Part shown: positions 24,815 to 33,846 of the stretch, piece by piece | Numbering within the stretch: the first letter of the stretch is position 1 | Layout: every line of letters begins with the position of its first letter | NCBI RefSeq assembly: GCF_012926505.1 | Contig: NZ_JABBNT010000001.1 | Span: forward strand, 682,001-746,000 | Length of the DNA: 64,000 nucleotides | Source: Pacificispira spongiicola | GTDB lineage: Bacteria > Pseudomonadota > Alphaproteobacteria > UBA8366 > Aestuariispiraceae | Direction: 5' to 3' | Position numbers and translations under genes: made by a program | Notes under the pieces: model-generated | Told to the model about the DNA's origin: nothing | The model's input: the letters and a program-made list of their open reading frames with translations, nothing else | Databases searched by the model: none

Positions 24815-26635
24815 ATGCTCGACTACGATTCCATTCCGAATTTGCCCACCATGTTTTTCCAGCAGGCCGAACGCTATGCGGAACAGCCGTTCCTATGGGC
24901 GAAGGACGGCAATCGCTGGCAGCCGACAACCTGGAAAAAAGCCGCGCAAAAAGTCGCCCGTCTGGCCTATGGATTGCGGCAGTTGGGCATCAAGCCGGGG
25001 GACCGGGTTCTTCTGGTCTCCGAAAACCGCCCGGAATGGACGATCACCGATCTGGCCATTATGTCGATCGGTGCGATTTCCGTCCCCGCCTACACCACGA
25101 ATACGGTCGAAAATCATATCCATGTGTTGAAGGATTCCGGCGCGAAACTGGCCATCGCCTCGTCCGCCACCCTGTCCCAGAACGTCCTGAAGGCCTGCGC
25201 CCGCACCGGTATCGAAACGGTCGTCGTTATGGAATGGCCGGGACCGGTGCCCCAGGGGATCCGCCTGCACGGCTGGGAAGACCTTTTGGGCATGGGCAAG
25301 GGAAAGCCGGAAGCGAGCGTCAGCACCATTTCAGCGGAGGCCTCCGCCCTCGCCCGGGATGCGATGGCCGCGATCATCTACACCTCCGGCACCAGCGCGG
25401 AACCGACCGGCGTGATGCTGAGCCACGGCAACATGATCTGCAACGCCATGGGCGCGGACCATTTCCTGCAGGAACTGCCCGGCTTCGAATACGGGAAGGA
25501 AGTTTTCCTGTCCTTCCTGCCGCTCAGTCATTCCTATGAACACACGGTCGGGCAATTCGTGCCGATTTCTATTGGGGCGCAGGTGTATTTCGCCGAAAGC
25601 GTCGACAAGCTGCCCGCGAATATGGTGGAGGTTCAACCGACCATCATGACCGCCGTGCCGCGCCTATACGAAAGCATTCGCGGCAAGGTCCTGCGCGGCG
25701 CGGAAAAGGCGGGGGGCGCAAAGCTTAAACTGCTCACGAAGGCGATCGAACTGGGGTCGAAACGATATGAAGGCCCGGCCTCTCTCTCCTTTATCGAACG
25801 GCTTCAAAACGCGGTCCTGTCCCTGCTCGTCCGGCGCAAGGTCGCCGCGCGCTTCGGCGGTCGGTTAAAGGCCTTCGTGTCCGGCGGCGCGCCGCTGAAC
25901 TACGATGTCGGCCTGTTCTTCCTCTCCCTGGGCGTTCCGATCCATCAGGGCTATGGCCTGACGGAAAGCGCCCCGGTAATTTCCGTGAACCGCGTGCCCA
26001 CCAATAACCTCAAAACCGTCGGGCCGCCCTTGAAGGGCGTGGAGGTCAGAATCGCGGAAGACGGCGAGATTCTGGTGCGCGGCGAATTGGTCATGCTGGG
26101 ATACTGGAACAAGCCCGACCGCACGGCGGAGGTCATTCAGGACGGCTGGCTCTATACCGGCGATGTCGGGCATATCGACGATCAGGGCCGCATCTGCATC
26201 ACCGACCGCAAGAAGGACCTGATCGTCAATTCCGGTGGCGACAACGTCGCTCCGCAGCGCGTCGAGGGCATTCTATCCCTGGAACCGGAAATCGCCCAGG
26301 TAATGGTGCATGGCGACAAACGCCCGCATCTGGTTGCGCTGATCGTCCCGGACGCGGATTGGGTCAAGGAATGGCGCACGGCGAACGACCGCGATCCCGG
26401 CACGTCGGGCTGGGCCGATCTCCAGAGCGACGAAGCGTTCCTGAAGACGCTGCGCGCCGCGATCGACCGGGCAAACACGCAATTGAATATTCTGGAAAAG
26501 GTTCGTCGCTTCACCCTGGCGGACGAAAGTTTCAATGTCGAAAATGGAATGCTGACACCTTCTCTTAAGATTCGGCGTCATATTATCAAGGCAAGCTACC
26601 TTGATCGGTTGGAAGCCCTATATGGCAAAGGGTGA
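24815..26635 (+). CDS. Long-chain fatty-acid CoA ligase (AMP-binding, FadD15/FAA1-like)
   Basis: Adenylate-forming enzyme that activates fatty acids as acyl-CoA, 606 residues. The phosphate-binding loop is YTSGTSAEPTGVMLSHGN (about 188-205). Other visible motifs are VFLSFLPLSHSYEH, QGYGLTESAPVIS (motif A5, about 385), and WLYTGDVGHIDDQGRICITDRKKDLIV (A7-A8, about 450). The large size and the DRKKDLIV motif fit the long-chain (FAA/LACS) group rather than short-chain acetyl-CoA synthetases. A hydrolase and an AarF-like gene follow in the same direction with gaps under 70 bp, so a lipid-related operon is possible. Chain length is inferred. Confidence 0.92.
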   Translation: MLDYDSIPNLPTMFFQQAERYAEQPFLWAKDGNRWQPTTWKKAAQKVARLAYGLRQLGIKPGDRVLLVSENRPEWTITDLAIMSIGAISVPAYTTNTVENHIHVLKDSGAKLAIASSATLSQNVLKACARTGIETVVVMEWPGPVPQGIRLHGWEDLLGMGKGKPEASVSTISAEASALARDAMAAIIYTSGTSAEPTGVMLSHGNMICNAMGADHFLQELPGFEYGKEVFLSFLPLSHSYEHTVGQFVPISIGAQVYFAESVDKLPANMVEVQPTIMTAVPRLYESIRGKVLRGAEKAGGAKLKLLTKAIELGSKRYEGPASLSFIERLQNAVLSLLVRRKVAARFGGRLKAFVSGGAPLNYDVGLFFLSLGVPIHQGYGLTESAPVISVNRVPTNNLKTVGPPLKGVEVRIAEDGEILVRGELVMLGYWNKPDRTAEVIQDGWLYTGDVGHIDDQGRICITDRKKDLIVNSGGDNVAPQRVEGILSLEPEIAQVMVHGDKRPHLVALIVPDADWVKEWRTANDRDPGTSGWADLQSDEAFLKTLRAAIDRANTQLNILEKVRRFTLADESFNVENGMLTPSLKIRRHIIKASYLDRLEALYGKG

Positions 26636-26697
26636 CGGCATCGCGCCGGACCATTTCAATCGGTCGTAAGTTCAGACCTTAAGGATCCCCCGCCCAA

Positions 26698-27537
26698 GTG
26701 AGAGATTTAGGACCGTCCCCGATTCAGGGAAGCGGACAGGCGCTGGAGATCCTCCGCGCCATGCCGCCGAAGGGCGTTAAAACCCGTCCCACACCGCTTG
26801 TCTTCGTGCATGGCGCTTTCGCCGGGGCATGGTGTTGGGCGGAACATTTCCTGCAATTCTTCGCCGCGCGCGGCTATCGCTGTATCGCGCCGTCCTTGCG
26901 CGGGCATGGCGAAAGTTTCGGCCGCGACACGATCGACGCCTACGGCATCTACGACTATGTCGAGGATATCGCCGACACGATTTCCGACCTGTCGGAAAGG
27001 CCGGTTCTGATCGGCCATTCCATGGGCGGCTTCGTGTCGATGAAATATGCCGAAGGCCACGACCTGGCCGGGCTCGTGCTGCTCGCCTCCGTCCCGCCGG
27101 GCGGCTTGATCGGCCCGTCGATGAGCCTCGCATTGTGGAATCCGATGCTGGTCTACGAGATCGGCATGGTGCAGGCCGGACAGCCTCAGGCCATGTCCGT
27201 GGACGGCATGCGTCAGGCGCTGTTTTCAAACGCCAGTTCGAAGGAACGCGTCGAACGGTTCATGCCGATGATGGGCACCGAGTCCCAAACGGCGGTTTCG
27301 GAAATGTACGGTCTGATCCAGGTGGACCCGACGCGCATCCGCGACCGCATGCCGGTCTTCGTCGCGGGCGCGGCGCAGGACAGCTTGATCCCCCCTGCCT
27401 TCATTCGATCCACAGCGCGCCTTTTCCGGACCGATGCCACGATCTACGACCATATCGGACACAGCCTGATGTTGGGCGAAAACTGGCAGGAAGCGGCACA
27501 GCACCTTGCCCATTGGCTGGACGCGCACGATATCTGA
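26698..27537 (+). CDS. Alpha/beta hydrolase
   Basis: Cytoplasmic serine hydrolase of 279 residues starting at GTG 26698; ATG 26761 is a possible alternative because the first 21 residues are not conserved-looking. The family pattern is clear: FVHGAFAGAWCWAEHFLQFF (oxyanion region, about 38-57), LRGHGES, the nucleophile elbow GHSMGGF near residue 109, the acid residue in PVFVAGAAQDSLI, and the histidine in YDHIGHSLMLGENW near residue 258. The substrate is unknown. It follows the acyl-CoA ligase by 62 bp and precedes the AarF-like gene by 25 bp, which suggests co-transcription. Confidence 0.88.
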   Translation: MRDLGPSPIQGSGQALEILRAMPPKGVKTRPTPLVFVHGAFAGAWCWAEHFLQFFAARGYRCIAPSLRGHGESFGRDTIDAYGIYDYVEDIADTISDLSERPVLIGHSMGGFVSMKYAEGHDLAGLVLLASVPPGGLIGPSMSLALWNPMLVYEIGMVQAGQPQAMSVDGMRQALFSNASSKERVERFMPMMGTESQTAVSEMYGLIQVDPTRIRDRMPVFVAGAAQDSLIPPAFIRSTARLFRTDATIYDHIGHSLMLGENWQEAAQHLAHWLDAHDI

Positions 27538-27562
27538 CCCGGCAGCATAACGGATGGGACGC

Positions 27563-28906
27563 ATGTCGGATCGGTATGAAGACAATTCCAAGGTTTCCGG
27601 GCAGTTGATCCGCGCCGCCAAGGTCGGCGGCGCGATGGCGGGCCTGGGCGCGCGGCTGGCCGGGGCTCGTTATTTGGGCGTAGGGATCGACAAGGATCGC
27701 CATGCCGAACAGTTGAAAACCGCCATCGGTGGGCTGAAAGGCCCGCTGATGAAGGTCGCCCAGATCCTCGCCACCATTCCGGACGCCCTGCCCAAGGAAT
27801 ATGCGGAAGAACTGCGCCAATTGCAGACGAACGCGCCCAGCATGGGCTGGCCCTTCGTGCGGCGGCGGATGGCGACCGAATTGGGACCGTCCTGGCAGTC
27901 CCGGTTCGGGTCGTTCGAACGGGAGGCCGCGCATGCCGCCTCTTTGGGGCAAGTGCATCGCGGTACGCTGACGGACGGCACGCCGGTCGCCTGCAAGCTG
28001 CAATATCCCGACATGGCCTCCGCGATCGATTCCGATCTGCGCCAGTTGAAAATGATCTTTTCGCTCTATGAACGCTACGACAAGGCGATCTCCACCGCGC
28101 GCATTCATGAGGAATTGGCGGAGCGCCTGCGCGAAGAATTGGATTATGCGCGTGAGGCGAAGGCCATGCGCCTTTACGCCCAAATCCTGAAGGACGAACC
28201 CCGCGTCACCGTCCCGGAGCCGGTGGCCGATCTGTCAACCCGGCGTCTGCTGACCATGACCTGGTTGGACGGGAAGCCGTTGCTGGATTTCAAAGACGCG
28301 CCGCAGGACGTGCGGAACGACATCGCGCTCGCCCTGTTCCGCGCCTGGTATGTGCCGTTCTACGGCTACGGCGTCATTCACGGCGATCCGCATTTGGGCA
28401 ATTATGCGGTGCGGGAGGATTCCCGATCCATCAACCTGCTGGATTTCGGCTGTATCCGCATTTTCCCGCCCGCCTTCGTCGGCGGCGTTATCGATCTGTA
28501 TCATGCGTTGAGGACGAATGACGACGCCCTGGCCGTCCACGCTTACGAAAGCTGGGGCTTCACCAATCTGTCGAAGGAAATGCTGGAGGTCTTGAATATC
28601 TGGGCCCGCTTCCTCTACAGCCCGTTGATGGAAGACAAGGTCCAAAAAATCCAGGAAGCCGACAACGGTCTATACGGTGCGCAAATCGCCGGAAAGGTCC
28701 GTGCGGAACTGTCGAAACTGGGTGGCGTCGAGCCGCCCCGCGAGTTCGTTTTGGTCGATCGGGCGGCGATCGGACTCGGCTCCGTCTTCATGCATTTGCG
28801 CGCAACGGTAAACTGGCACCGCCTTTTTCATGAGCTGATCGACGGATTTTCTGTTCAAAATGTAGAAAAAAACCAAAAAGCAGCAACTTCTTCCGTCGCA
28901 ATTTAG
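27563..28906 (+). CDS. AarF/UbiB (ABC1/ADCK) family protein kinase-like protein
   Basis: Atypical protein-kinase-like protein of about 447 residues, related to UbiB and ADCK3, which support ubiquinone biosynthesis or lipid handling. ATG 27563 has GGATGGGA just upstream; ATG 27554 is an alternative. The KxGQ-like element reads GPLMKVAQILATIPDALP (about 56-73), with VAQ in place of the usual xGQ. ASLGQVHRGTLTDGTPVACKLQYP is the nucleotide-binding region (about 128-151), and HGDPHLGNYAV plus INLLDFGCIRIF form the catalytic and metal sites (about 275-300). There are no C-terminal membrane helices, unlike UbiB itself, so this is more like the soluble AarF paralogues. Confidence 0.88.
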   Translation: MSDRYEDNSKVSGQLIRAAKVGGAMAGLGARLAGARYLGVGIDKDRHAEQLKTAIGGLKGPLMKVAQILATIPDALPKEYAEELRQLQTNAPSMGWPFVRRRMATELGPSWQSRFGSFEREAAHAASLGQVHRGTLTDGTPVACKLQYPDMASAIDSDLRQLKMIFSLYERYDKAISTARIHEELAERLREELDYAREAKAMRLYAQILKDEPRVTVPEPVADLSTRRLLTMTWLDGKPLLDFKDAPQDVRNDIALALFRAWYVPFYGYGVIHGDPHLGNYAVREDSRSINLLDFGCIRIFPPAFVGGVIDLYHALRTNDDALAVHAYESWGFTNLSKEMLEVLNIWARFLYSPLMEDKVQKIQEADNGLYGAQIAGKVRAELSKLGGVEPPREFVLVDRAAIGLGSVFMHLRATVNWHRLFHELIDGFSVQNVEKNQKAATSSVAI

Positions 28907-29072
28907 AATTTTTCAAATTTTTTGGACCACACCCCTAGCCAACGCCGGTCATTCTAACATATCTTCTGTTCCGTATCTGATGCCCGATCTGGGCGCTTTA
29001 ACGATACGCGGGCAGTGTGGGGCGTCGTCCCGGCACAGCGACCAGCCGCAATTGGGGAACTAGGGAAACCAT

Positions 29073-30440
29073 ATGAAGATTGCAATTTTGAAGGAGCGGC
29101 GCGACAGCGAGAAGCGTGTCGCCGCTTCACCCGACAGTGTCGAGAAGTTCATCAAGATGAACTGCACCGTGACGGTGGAAACCGGAGCCGGTTCCGACGC
29201 GTCGATTTCCGACGACGCTTTCGCCAAGGCGGGGGCTACAATCGCCAAGACACCGGCGGAAACCGTAAAAGGGGCCGACCTGATCCTGAAGGTCTCGCGT
29301 CCCACGGATGCCGAAATCGGCCTTTTCAGCAAGGGACAGGCGCTGGCCTGCCACGCCCATGCGCTGACCGAAACCGATCTGGTCGCGAAACTGGCGGCGG
29401 CGGGGGTCACCCTGTTCGCGATGGAACTGGTGCCGCGCATCACCCGCGCGCAGTCGATGGACATCCTGTCCAGCCAGGCGAACATGTCCGGTTACAAATC
29501 GGTCCTGGACGCTCTGGAGCATTACGGCCGCGCGCTGCCGATGATGTCGACAGCGGCGGGTCGCGTCAGCCCCGCCAACGTCTTCGTTATGGGCGTCGGC
29601 GTTGCGGGCCTGCAGGCCATTGCCACCGCCAAGCGTCTGGGCGCCATTGTCTGGGCGACGGATGTGCGCCCGGATACGAAAGAACAGGTGGAAAGCCTGG
29701 GCGGTAAATTCCTGGCGGTCGAGAACGAGGAATTCCTGCAGGCGCAAACCGCCGGCGGCTATGCCAAGGAAATGTCCGACGACTACAAACGCCAGCAGGC
29801 CGCACTGGTCGCGGAAAAGATCAAGACCATGGACATCGTCATCACGACGGCGTTGATCCCCGGCCGTCCGGCACCGGTCCTGGTCACCGAAGACCACGTC
29901 AAATCGATGAAGCCGGGGTCGGTCATCGTCGATCTGGCTGTCGAAACCGGCGGGAACTGTCCGCTCAGCGAATACGGCAAGGTCGTCACCAAACACGGCG
30001 TCACCCTGGTCGGTCATGCCAATGTGCCCAGCCGTCTGGCCGAAACGACCAGCCAGTTATTCGCACGCAATCTGCTGAACTTCCTGACGCCGATGATCGA
30101 CAAGGAAACCGGCAAGCTGACCATCGACACGGAAGACGAGGTCGTGCGCGGCACGCTGGTCTGCCGCGACGGTGCCGTCGTGCATGAACGGCTGAAGGAC
30201 ATGGCCCCGAAAAAGGCGGGATCGAAAAAGGCTGCCGCCAAGAAAGCGGCGGGCAAGAAATCCGGCGCAAAGAAGGCGGGAGCCAAGAAAGCAGGAACCA
30301 AAAAGGCCGCGGCGAAGAAAGCTTCTGCCTCTCCTGCTCCTGCGGCTCCGGCTCCTGCCGCCCCCGCCTCTTCCCCCGCCTCTGCCCCCACCTCTGCCCC
30401 CACCTCTGCCCCGCAACAAGACGAAAAGAAGGAGGGTTGA
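29073..30440 (+). CDS. pntAA: NAD(P) transhydrogenase subunit alpha part 1, with a lysine/alanine-rich C-terminal extension
   Basis: Soluble NAD(H)-binding domain I of proton-translocating transhydrogenase, 455 residues. The catalytic part is standard through about residue 376: MKIAILKERRDSEKRVA start, SQANMSGYKSVLDAL near 135-149, the Rossmann motif VMGVGVAGLQA near 171, and VTTALIPGRPAPVL near 265. Alphaproteobacterial homologues such as the R. rubrum protein end near 384 residues. Here residues 378-455 add a histone-H1-like block of KKA/AAKK repeats, then a Pro/Ala/Ser run, then EKKEG. The start follows GGGGAAC..AGGGAAACC. It is followed directly by pntAB and pntB. Confidence 0.95.
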   Translation: MKIAILKERRDSEKRVAASPDSVEKFIKMNCTVTVETGAGSDASISDDAFAKAGATIAKTPAETVKGADLILKVSRPTDAEIGLFSKGQALACHAHALTETDLVAKLAAAGVTLFAMELVPRITRAQSMDILSSQANMSGYKSVLDALEHYGRALPMMSTAAGRVSPANVFVMGVGVAGLQAIATAKRLGAIVWATDVRPDTKEQVESLGGKFLAVENEEFLQAQTAGGYAKEMSDDYKRQQAALVAEKIKTMDIVITTALIPGRPAPVLVTEDHVKSMKPGSVIVDLAVETGGNCPLSEYGKVVTKHGVTLVGHANVPSRLAETTSQLFARNLLNFLTPMIDKETGKLTIDTEDEVVRGTLVCRDGAVVHERLKDMAPKKAGSKKAAAKKAAGKKSGAKKAGAKKAGTKKAAAKKASASPAPAAPAPAAPASSPASAPTSAPTSAPQQDEKKEG

Positions 30441-30443
30441 TCG

Positions 30444-30869
30444 ATGGATAAGCAATCCCTCATCGACGCGGCGAACAACCTGCAGCAACAGGCCGACGCC
30501 CTGTCGGCGAAGGCCGCGGAACTGGCCCAGCAGGCAACGGCCCTGGACCCGACCGGTATCGCCCAGGCGGCGGAAGCCGCAACCGGCACGCCGTTCCTGT
30601 ATCTCTTCACCGCCTTCGTTCTGGCCTGCGTCGTGGGCTATTACGTGGTCTGGTCGGTGACCCCGGCGCTGCATTCGCCGTTGATGGGTGTCACCAACGC
30701 CATCTCCTCCGTCATCATTGTCGGCGCGCTGATCGCCGCCGGCCCGGCGGATATGAACCTGTCCAAAGTCTTCGGCTTCATCGCCGTGGTCCTGGCCAGT
30801 GTGAACATCTTCGGCGGGTTCGTTGTCACGAACCGCATGCTGTCGATGTTCAAGAAAAAGCAACGCTAA
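30444..30869 (+). CDS. pntAB: NAD(P) transhydrogenase subunit alpha part 2
   Basis: Membrane subunit of transhydrogenase (N-terminal part of domain II), 141 residues. It has an N-terminal helical stretch rich in Ala/Gln, then membrane helices at about 50-70, 80-98 and 105-125 ([54 protein letters not shown]). It starts 3 bp after pntAA, with GGAGG inside the pntAA 3' end. The split of the alpha subunit into two genes is the R. rubrum-type arrangement common in Alphaproteobacteria. Confidence 0.96.
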   Translation: MDKQSLIDAANNLQQQADALSAKAAELAQQATALDPTGIAQAAEAATGTPFLYLFTAFVLACVVGYYVVWSVTPALHSPLMGVTNAISSVIIVGALIAAGPADMNLSKVFGFIAVVLASVNIFGGFVVTNRMLSMFKKKQR

Positions 30870-30891
30870 GAGACGGCAAGGAGACGTAACA

Positions 30892-32280
30892 ATGGATTGG
30901 GCCGGTTACGCATACCTCGTCGCAGCGGTATGCTTCATCCTCGCACTGCGGGGCCTCAGTCACCCTGAAACCGCACGCAACGGCAATCGTTTTGGCATCG
31001 TGGGCATGGCCATCGCCATCGTCACGACGCTGGCCATGCCGTCCGTGCTTTCCTACGAATGGATCATCCTGGGTATCGTCGTCGGCGGCGCCATCGGGAC
31101 GGTCATCGCACGCAAGATCGAGATGACGGCCCTGCCGCAGCTCGTCGCCGCGTTCCACAGCCTTGTCGGTCTCGCGGCGGTCTTCGTCGCCGGTGCCGCC
31201 TTCTATGCGCCGGAGGCGTATAATATCGGCACGGCGGGCGAAATCCATCCGGGCTCCCTGGTCGAAATGGGCCTGGGCACGGCCATCGGCGCCGTGACCT
31301 TCACCGGGTCGATCATCGCCTTCGGCAAATTGCAGGGCCTGATCGGGTCCAAACCGCTGACCTTCCCGGGCCAGCATCCGCTGAACGCCCTGCTGGGTCT
31401 GTCGCTGGTGGCGCTGATCGTCGGCTTCTGCGTGACGCAGGAACCCTGGATCTTCTGGGCCATCGTGCTGCTCAGCTTCGCCATCGGCGTCTTGCTGATC
31501 GTGCCCATCGGCGGCGCGGATATGCCGGTCGTCGTGTCCATGCTGAACAGCTATTCCGGCTGGGCGGCGGCGGGCATCGGCTTCACGCTGGGCAATACGG
31601 CGCTGATCGTCACGGGCGCGCTGGTCGGCGCGTCTGGTGCGATCCTCAGCTACATCATGTGCAAGGGCATGAACCGTTCCATCGTCAACGTCATCCTTGG
31701 CGGTTTCGGCGGGGAATCGGTGACGGCGGCCACAGGCGGCGACGACGACCGTCCGGTGAAATCCGGCGGCCCGGAAGACGCGGCCTTCATCATGCAGAAT
31801 TCGGACAAGGTCATCATCGTCCCCGGTTACGGCATGGCCGTCGCCCAGGCACAGCACGCGCTGCGCGAAATGGCGGACCTGCTGAAAGAATCGGGGGTCG
31901 AGGTTTCCTACGCGATCCACCCGGTCGCGGGCCGGATGCCGGGTCACATGAACGTGCTGCTGGCGGAAGCCGACGTGCCCTATGACGAGGTCTTCGAACT
32001 GGAAGAAATCAACGGCGAGTTCAAATCCGCCGATGTCGCCTTCGTCATCGGGGCAAACGACGTCACCAACCCGGCGGCGAAGACGGACAAGACGTCGCCC
32101 ATCTACGGCATGCCGATCCTGGATGTCGAAGCGGCGGGTCAGGTCCTGTTCCTCAAACGCTCCATGGCGTCAGGTTACGCAGGCGTCCAGAATGAGCTGT
32201 TCTTCAACGACAATACGACCATGCTGTTCGGCGACGCCAAGCACATGGTGGAAAAGATCGTGAAGGCCTTGAAGGACTAA
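30892..32280 (+). CDS. pntB: NAD(P) transhydrogenase subunit beta
   Basis: Membrane domain II plus NADP(H)-binding domain III, 462 residues. ATG 30892 (MDWAGYAYLVAAVCF) has AAGGAG upstream; the frame is open further 5' within pntAB but unsupported. Nine or so hydrophobic segments fill residues 1-260, including NSYSGWAAAGIGF. Domain III starts near 290 and contains VIIVPGYGMAVAQAQHALREM, VSYAIHPVAGRMPGHMNVLLAEADVPYD and VIGANDVTNPAA, the NADP-binding signatures. With pntAA and pntAB it makes the complete enzyme that drives NADPH formation from NADH using the proton gradient. Confidence 0.97.
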   Translation: MDWAGYAYLVAAVCFILALRGLSHPETARNGNRFGIVGMAIAIVTTLAMPSVLSYEWIILGIVVGGAIGTVIARKIEMTALPQLVAAFHSLVGLAAVFVAGAAFYAPEAYNIGTAGEIHPGSLVEMGLGTAIGAVTFTGSIIAFGKLQGLIGSKPLTFPGQHPLNALLGLSLVALIVGFCVTQEPWIFWAIVLLSFAIGVLLIVPIGGADMPVVVSMLNSYSGWAAAGIGFTLGNTALIVTGALVGASGAILSYIMCKGMNRSIVNVILGGFGGESVTAATGGDDDRPVKSGGPEDAAFIMQNSDKVIIVPGYGMAVAQAQHALREMADLLKESGVEVSYAIHPVAGRMPGHMNVLLAEADVPYDEVFELEEINGEFKSADVAFVIGANDVTNPAAKTDKTSPIYGMPILDVEAAGQVLFLKRSMASGYAGVQNELFFNDNTTMLFGDAKHMVEKIVKALKD

Positions 32281-32306
32281 AACCCGACCCGTCCGGGTCC
32301 CGAAGT

Positions 32307-32345
32307 GAAGCCGGAATCTACACGGGTTCCGGCTTCTTTCGTTTC
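32307..32345 (+). terminator. Rho-independent terminator after pntB
   Basis: A perfect 10-bp stem (GAAGCCGGAA at 32307-32316 with TTCCGGCTTC at 32327-32336), a 10-nt loop, then TTTCGTTTC. It lies 26 bp after the pntB stop and ends the pnt operon. Confidence 0.85.
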
Positions 32346-32362
32346 TGTAACATTACCGTAAT
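32345..32362 (+). promoter_or_regulatory. Pho-box-like direct repeat upstream of the small secreted protein
   Basis: CTGTAAC, ATTA, CCGTAAT: two 7-nt half sites in direct repeat 11 nt apart with an AT-rich spacer, as in PhoB boxes (consensus CTGTCAT, 4 nt, CTGTCAT). It lies about 80 bp upstream of the next gene. I do not see a convincing -10 at the usual distance, so this is a candidate only. Confidence 0.45.
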
Positions 32363-32442
32363 AAAACAATCACACTGGATGTTTCAGAAATCATCGATAG
32401 TGAGGTCATGAACTTGTCACATTTCTCGAAGAGGAGAACCCG

Positions 32443-32775
32443 GTGTCGATGTTCAAGACCGTATCCCTATCTCTCTGTTCCGCTGCCCTGATCGGCGGTG
32501 CTTTCCTGACCACGCCCGCCGCCGCCTTCGGCGAACCGCAGGTCTGCGGGCCGCGCGAAACGATCATTCAGCGCCTGTCCGGTAAATACAGCGAAAACCA
32601 GTCCGCCATCGGCATGACCAGCGGCGGGTCGCTGGTGGAACTCTTCATCTCCCCCGCCGGAACTTGGACCTTCGTCCATACCCAGCCGGACGGCATGACC
32701 TGCCTGCTGGCCGCCGGGGAGAATTGGGAAGAAGTCGTCCCCGTCGTGATGAAGGACGACGACCAGCCGTCTTGA
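32443..32775 (+). CDS. Small secreted protein of unknown function
   Basis: Predicted periplasmic protein of 110 residues. GTG 32443 is preferred because GAGGAG lies 7 nt upstream; ATG 32449 would be 13 nt away. A Sec signal ends at about residue 28 (TTPAAAFG). The mature part is about 80 residues with two cysteines (QVCGPRE and GMTCLLA) that could form a disulfide, and a short beta-rich core (GSLVELFISPAGTWTFVHTQPDG). Similar short proteins occur in alphaproteobacteria as hypothetical proteins. A Pho-box-like site upstream suggests phosphate control. It converges on the LysR gene with a 4-bp gap. Confidence 0.75.
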   Translation: MSMFKTVSLSLCSAALIGGAFLTTPAAAFGEPQVCGPRETIIQRLSGKYSENQSAIGMTSGGSLVELFISPAGTWTFVHTQPDGMTCLLAAGENWEEVVPVVMKDDDQPS

Positions 32776-32779
32776 CCGG

Positions 32780-33709
32780 TTAGGAGCGCGTGCGCGCCAC
32801 GCTCTCGTCGAAGCGGTTGAGGAACGCCGCCACCACCGGGGGCGGGCGTTTCGTGTCGCGGGTCGTAATCGCGAAGCCCTGGTCGTATCGGGTCAGGTCC
32901 TTGCGCAGCGGGCGGATCAAGCCCTGGCCTTCCCAGACTTCGGCATATTGTTCCGGTAGACGGCCCAGATAACGCCCCGTATTCAGCAGGATCAGGATCG
33001 CTTCCAGATTACTGGCGCTTGCGGCGGGCCGCGTGCGATAGGGACGATCGGCGGCGTGGCTGCCTTCCAGCAGGCTTAAACCGGCATAGGCGTGACGGGT
33101 CAAATCCGCCTCCGTAATCTCCGCATCCGGTTTGCCGTACAGCGGATGATCGCGCCCGCAATAGATATACTGAACTTCCCGCGCGACTTCGCGATAGGAC
33201 AGCCCGGATTTCGGGCGATGCTGCCCCAGAAAGGCGACATGCAGCGTGCCGTCCAGCAAGCGGCGCTCCATTTCCTCGGAACTCATCACCGACAGGGTGA
33301 CATGCACATCCGGCGCGGCGTCGCGGAATTTCGCCAGGGCCTGCGTCACCGGAATGCCCGGCAGGGTCAGAATGCCGTCGATCACCGCGACATGCAGGTC
33401 GCCGACCAACCGCCGGGATGCGCCGGACACCCGCGCTTCGAAGGAATCCAGCGCGGTCAGCAGACGTTGCGTTTCCTCATAGACGAGCCGACCTTCCTCC
33501 GTCAGGGCGAAACCGCCGCGCCCGCGCGTACACAGGCGGATGCCCAGCCGCGTTTCCAGATTGGCGATATGCGTGGAAATGGTGGACCGTGCGATATCCA
33601 GTTCCGCCTCCGCCGGGGTGAAGCCGCCGCACTCCACGACCCGCGCGAACACTTTCAACAGGCGGATATCCGTGTCGCCCAACCGGCCGGTAAAGGGAGT
33701 CTGCGCCAT
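32780..33709 (-). CDS. LysR family transcriptional regulator
   Basis: 309 residues. The N-terminal winged helix-turn-helix (about 12-70) reads DIRLLKVFARVVECGGFTPAEAEL followed by ARSTISTHIANLETRLG, the LysR recognition helix. The C-terminal effector domain starts near 97 (GDLHVAVIDGILTLPG). It is transcribed divergently from the fatty-acid desaturase gene with a 137-bp gap containing a perfect inverted repeat, the normal layout for a LysR regulator and its target. Control of the desaturase/TIM-barrel pair is therefore likely, but the inducer is unknown. Confidence 0.93.
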   Translation of the reverse strand: MAQTPFTGRLGDTDIRLLKVFARVVECGGFTPAEAELDIARSTISTHIANLETRLGIRLCTRGRGGFALTEEGRLVYEETQRLLTALDSFEARVSGASRRLVGDLHVAVIDGILTLPGIPVTQALAKFRDAAPDVHVTLSVMSSEEMERRLLDGTLHVAFLGQHRPKSGLSYREVAREVQYIYCGRDHPLYGKPDAEITEADLTRHAYAGLSLLEGSHAADRPYRTRPAASASNLEAILILLNTGRYLGRLPEQYAEVWEGQGLIRPLRKDLTRYDQGFAITTRDTKRPPPVVAAFLNRFDESVARTRS

Positions 33710-33734
33710 ACGTCGAAAACCTTAGAAGTAAAGT

Positions 33735-33756
33735 TCTATACTGCCTTATTTATAGA
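33735..33756. promoter_or_regulatory. LysR-type operator candidate in the divergent intergenic region
   Basis: TCTATA (33735-33740), 10 nt, TATAGA (33751-33756): a perfect 6-bp inverted repeat about 26 bp upstream of the LysR start and 90 bp upstream of the desaturase. The interrupted dyad of this size fits a LysR recognition site. Confidence 0.5.
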
Positions 33757-33846
33757 CGTTACGGGAAAGGCTAGGGTTTGCGCAATGGCAATTGCGGTCG
33801 TCGTCTTGAACGGCGGCCCGGATGGATAGCGTGAGGAGATCGGGAG

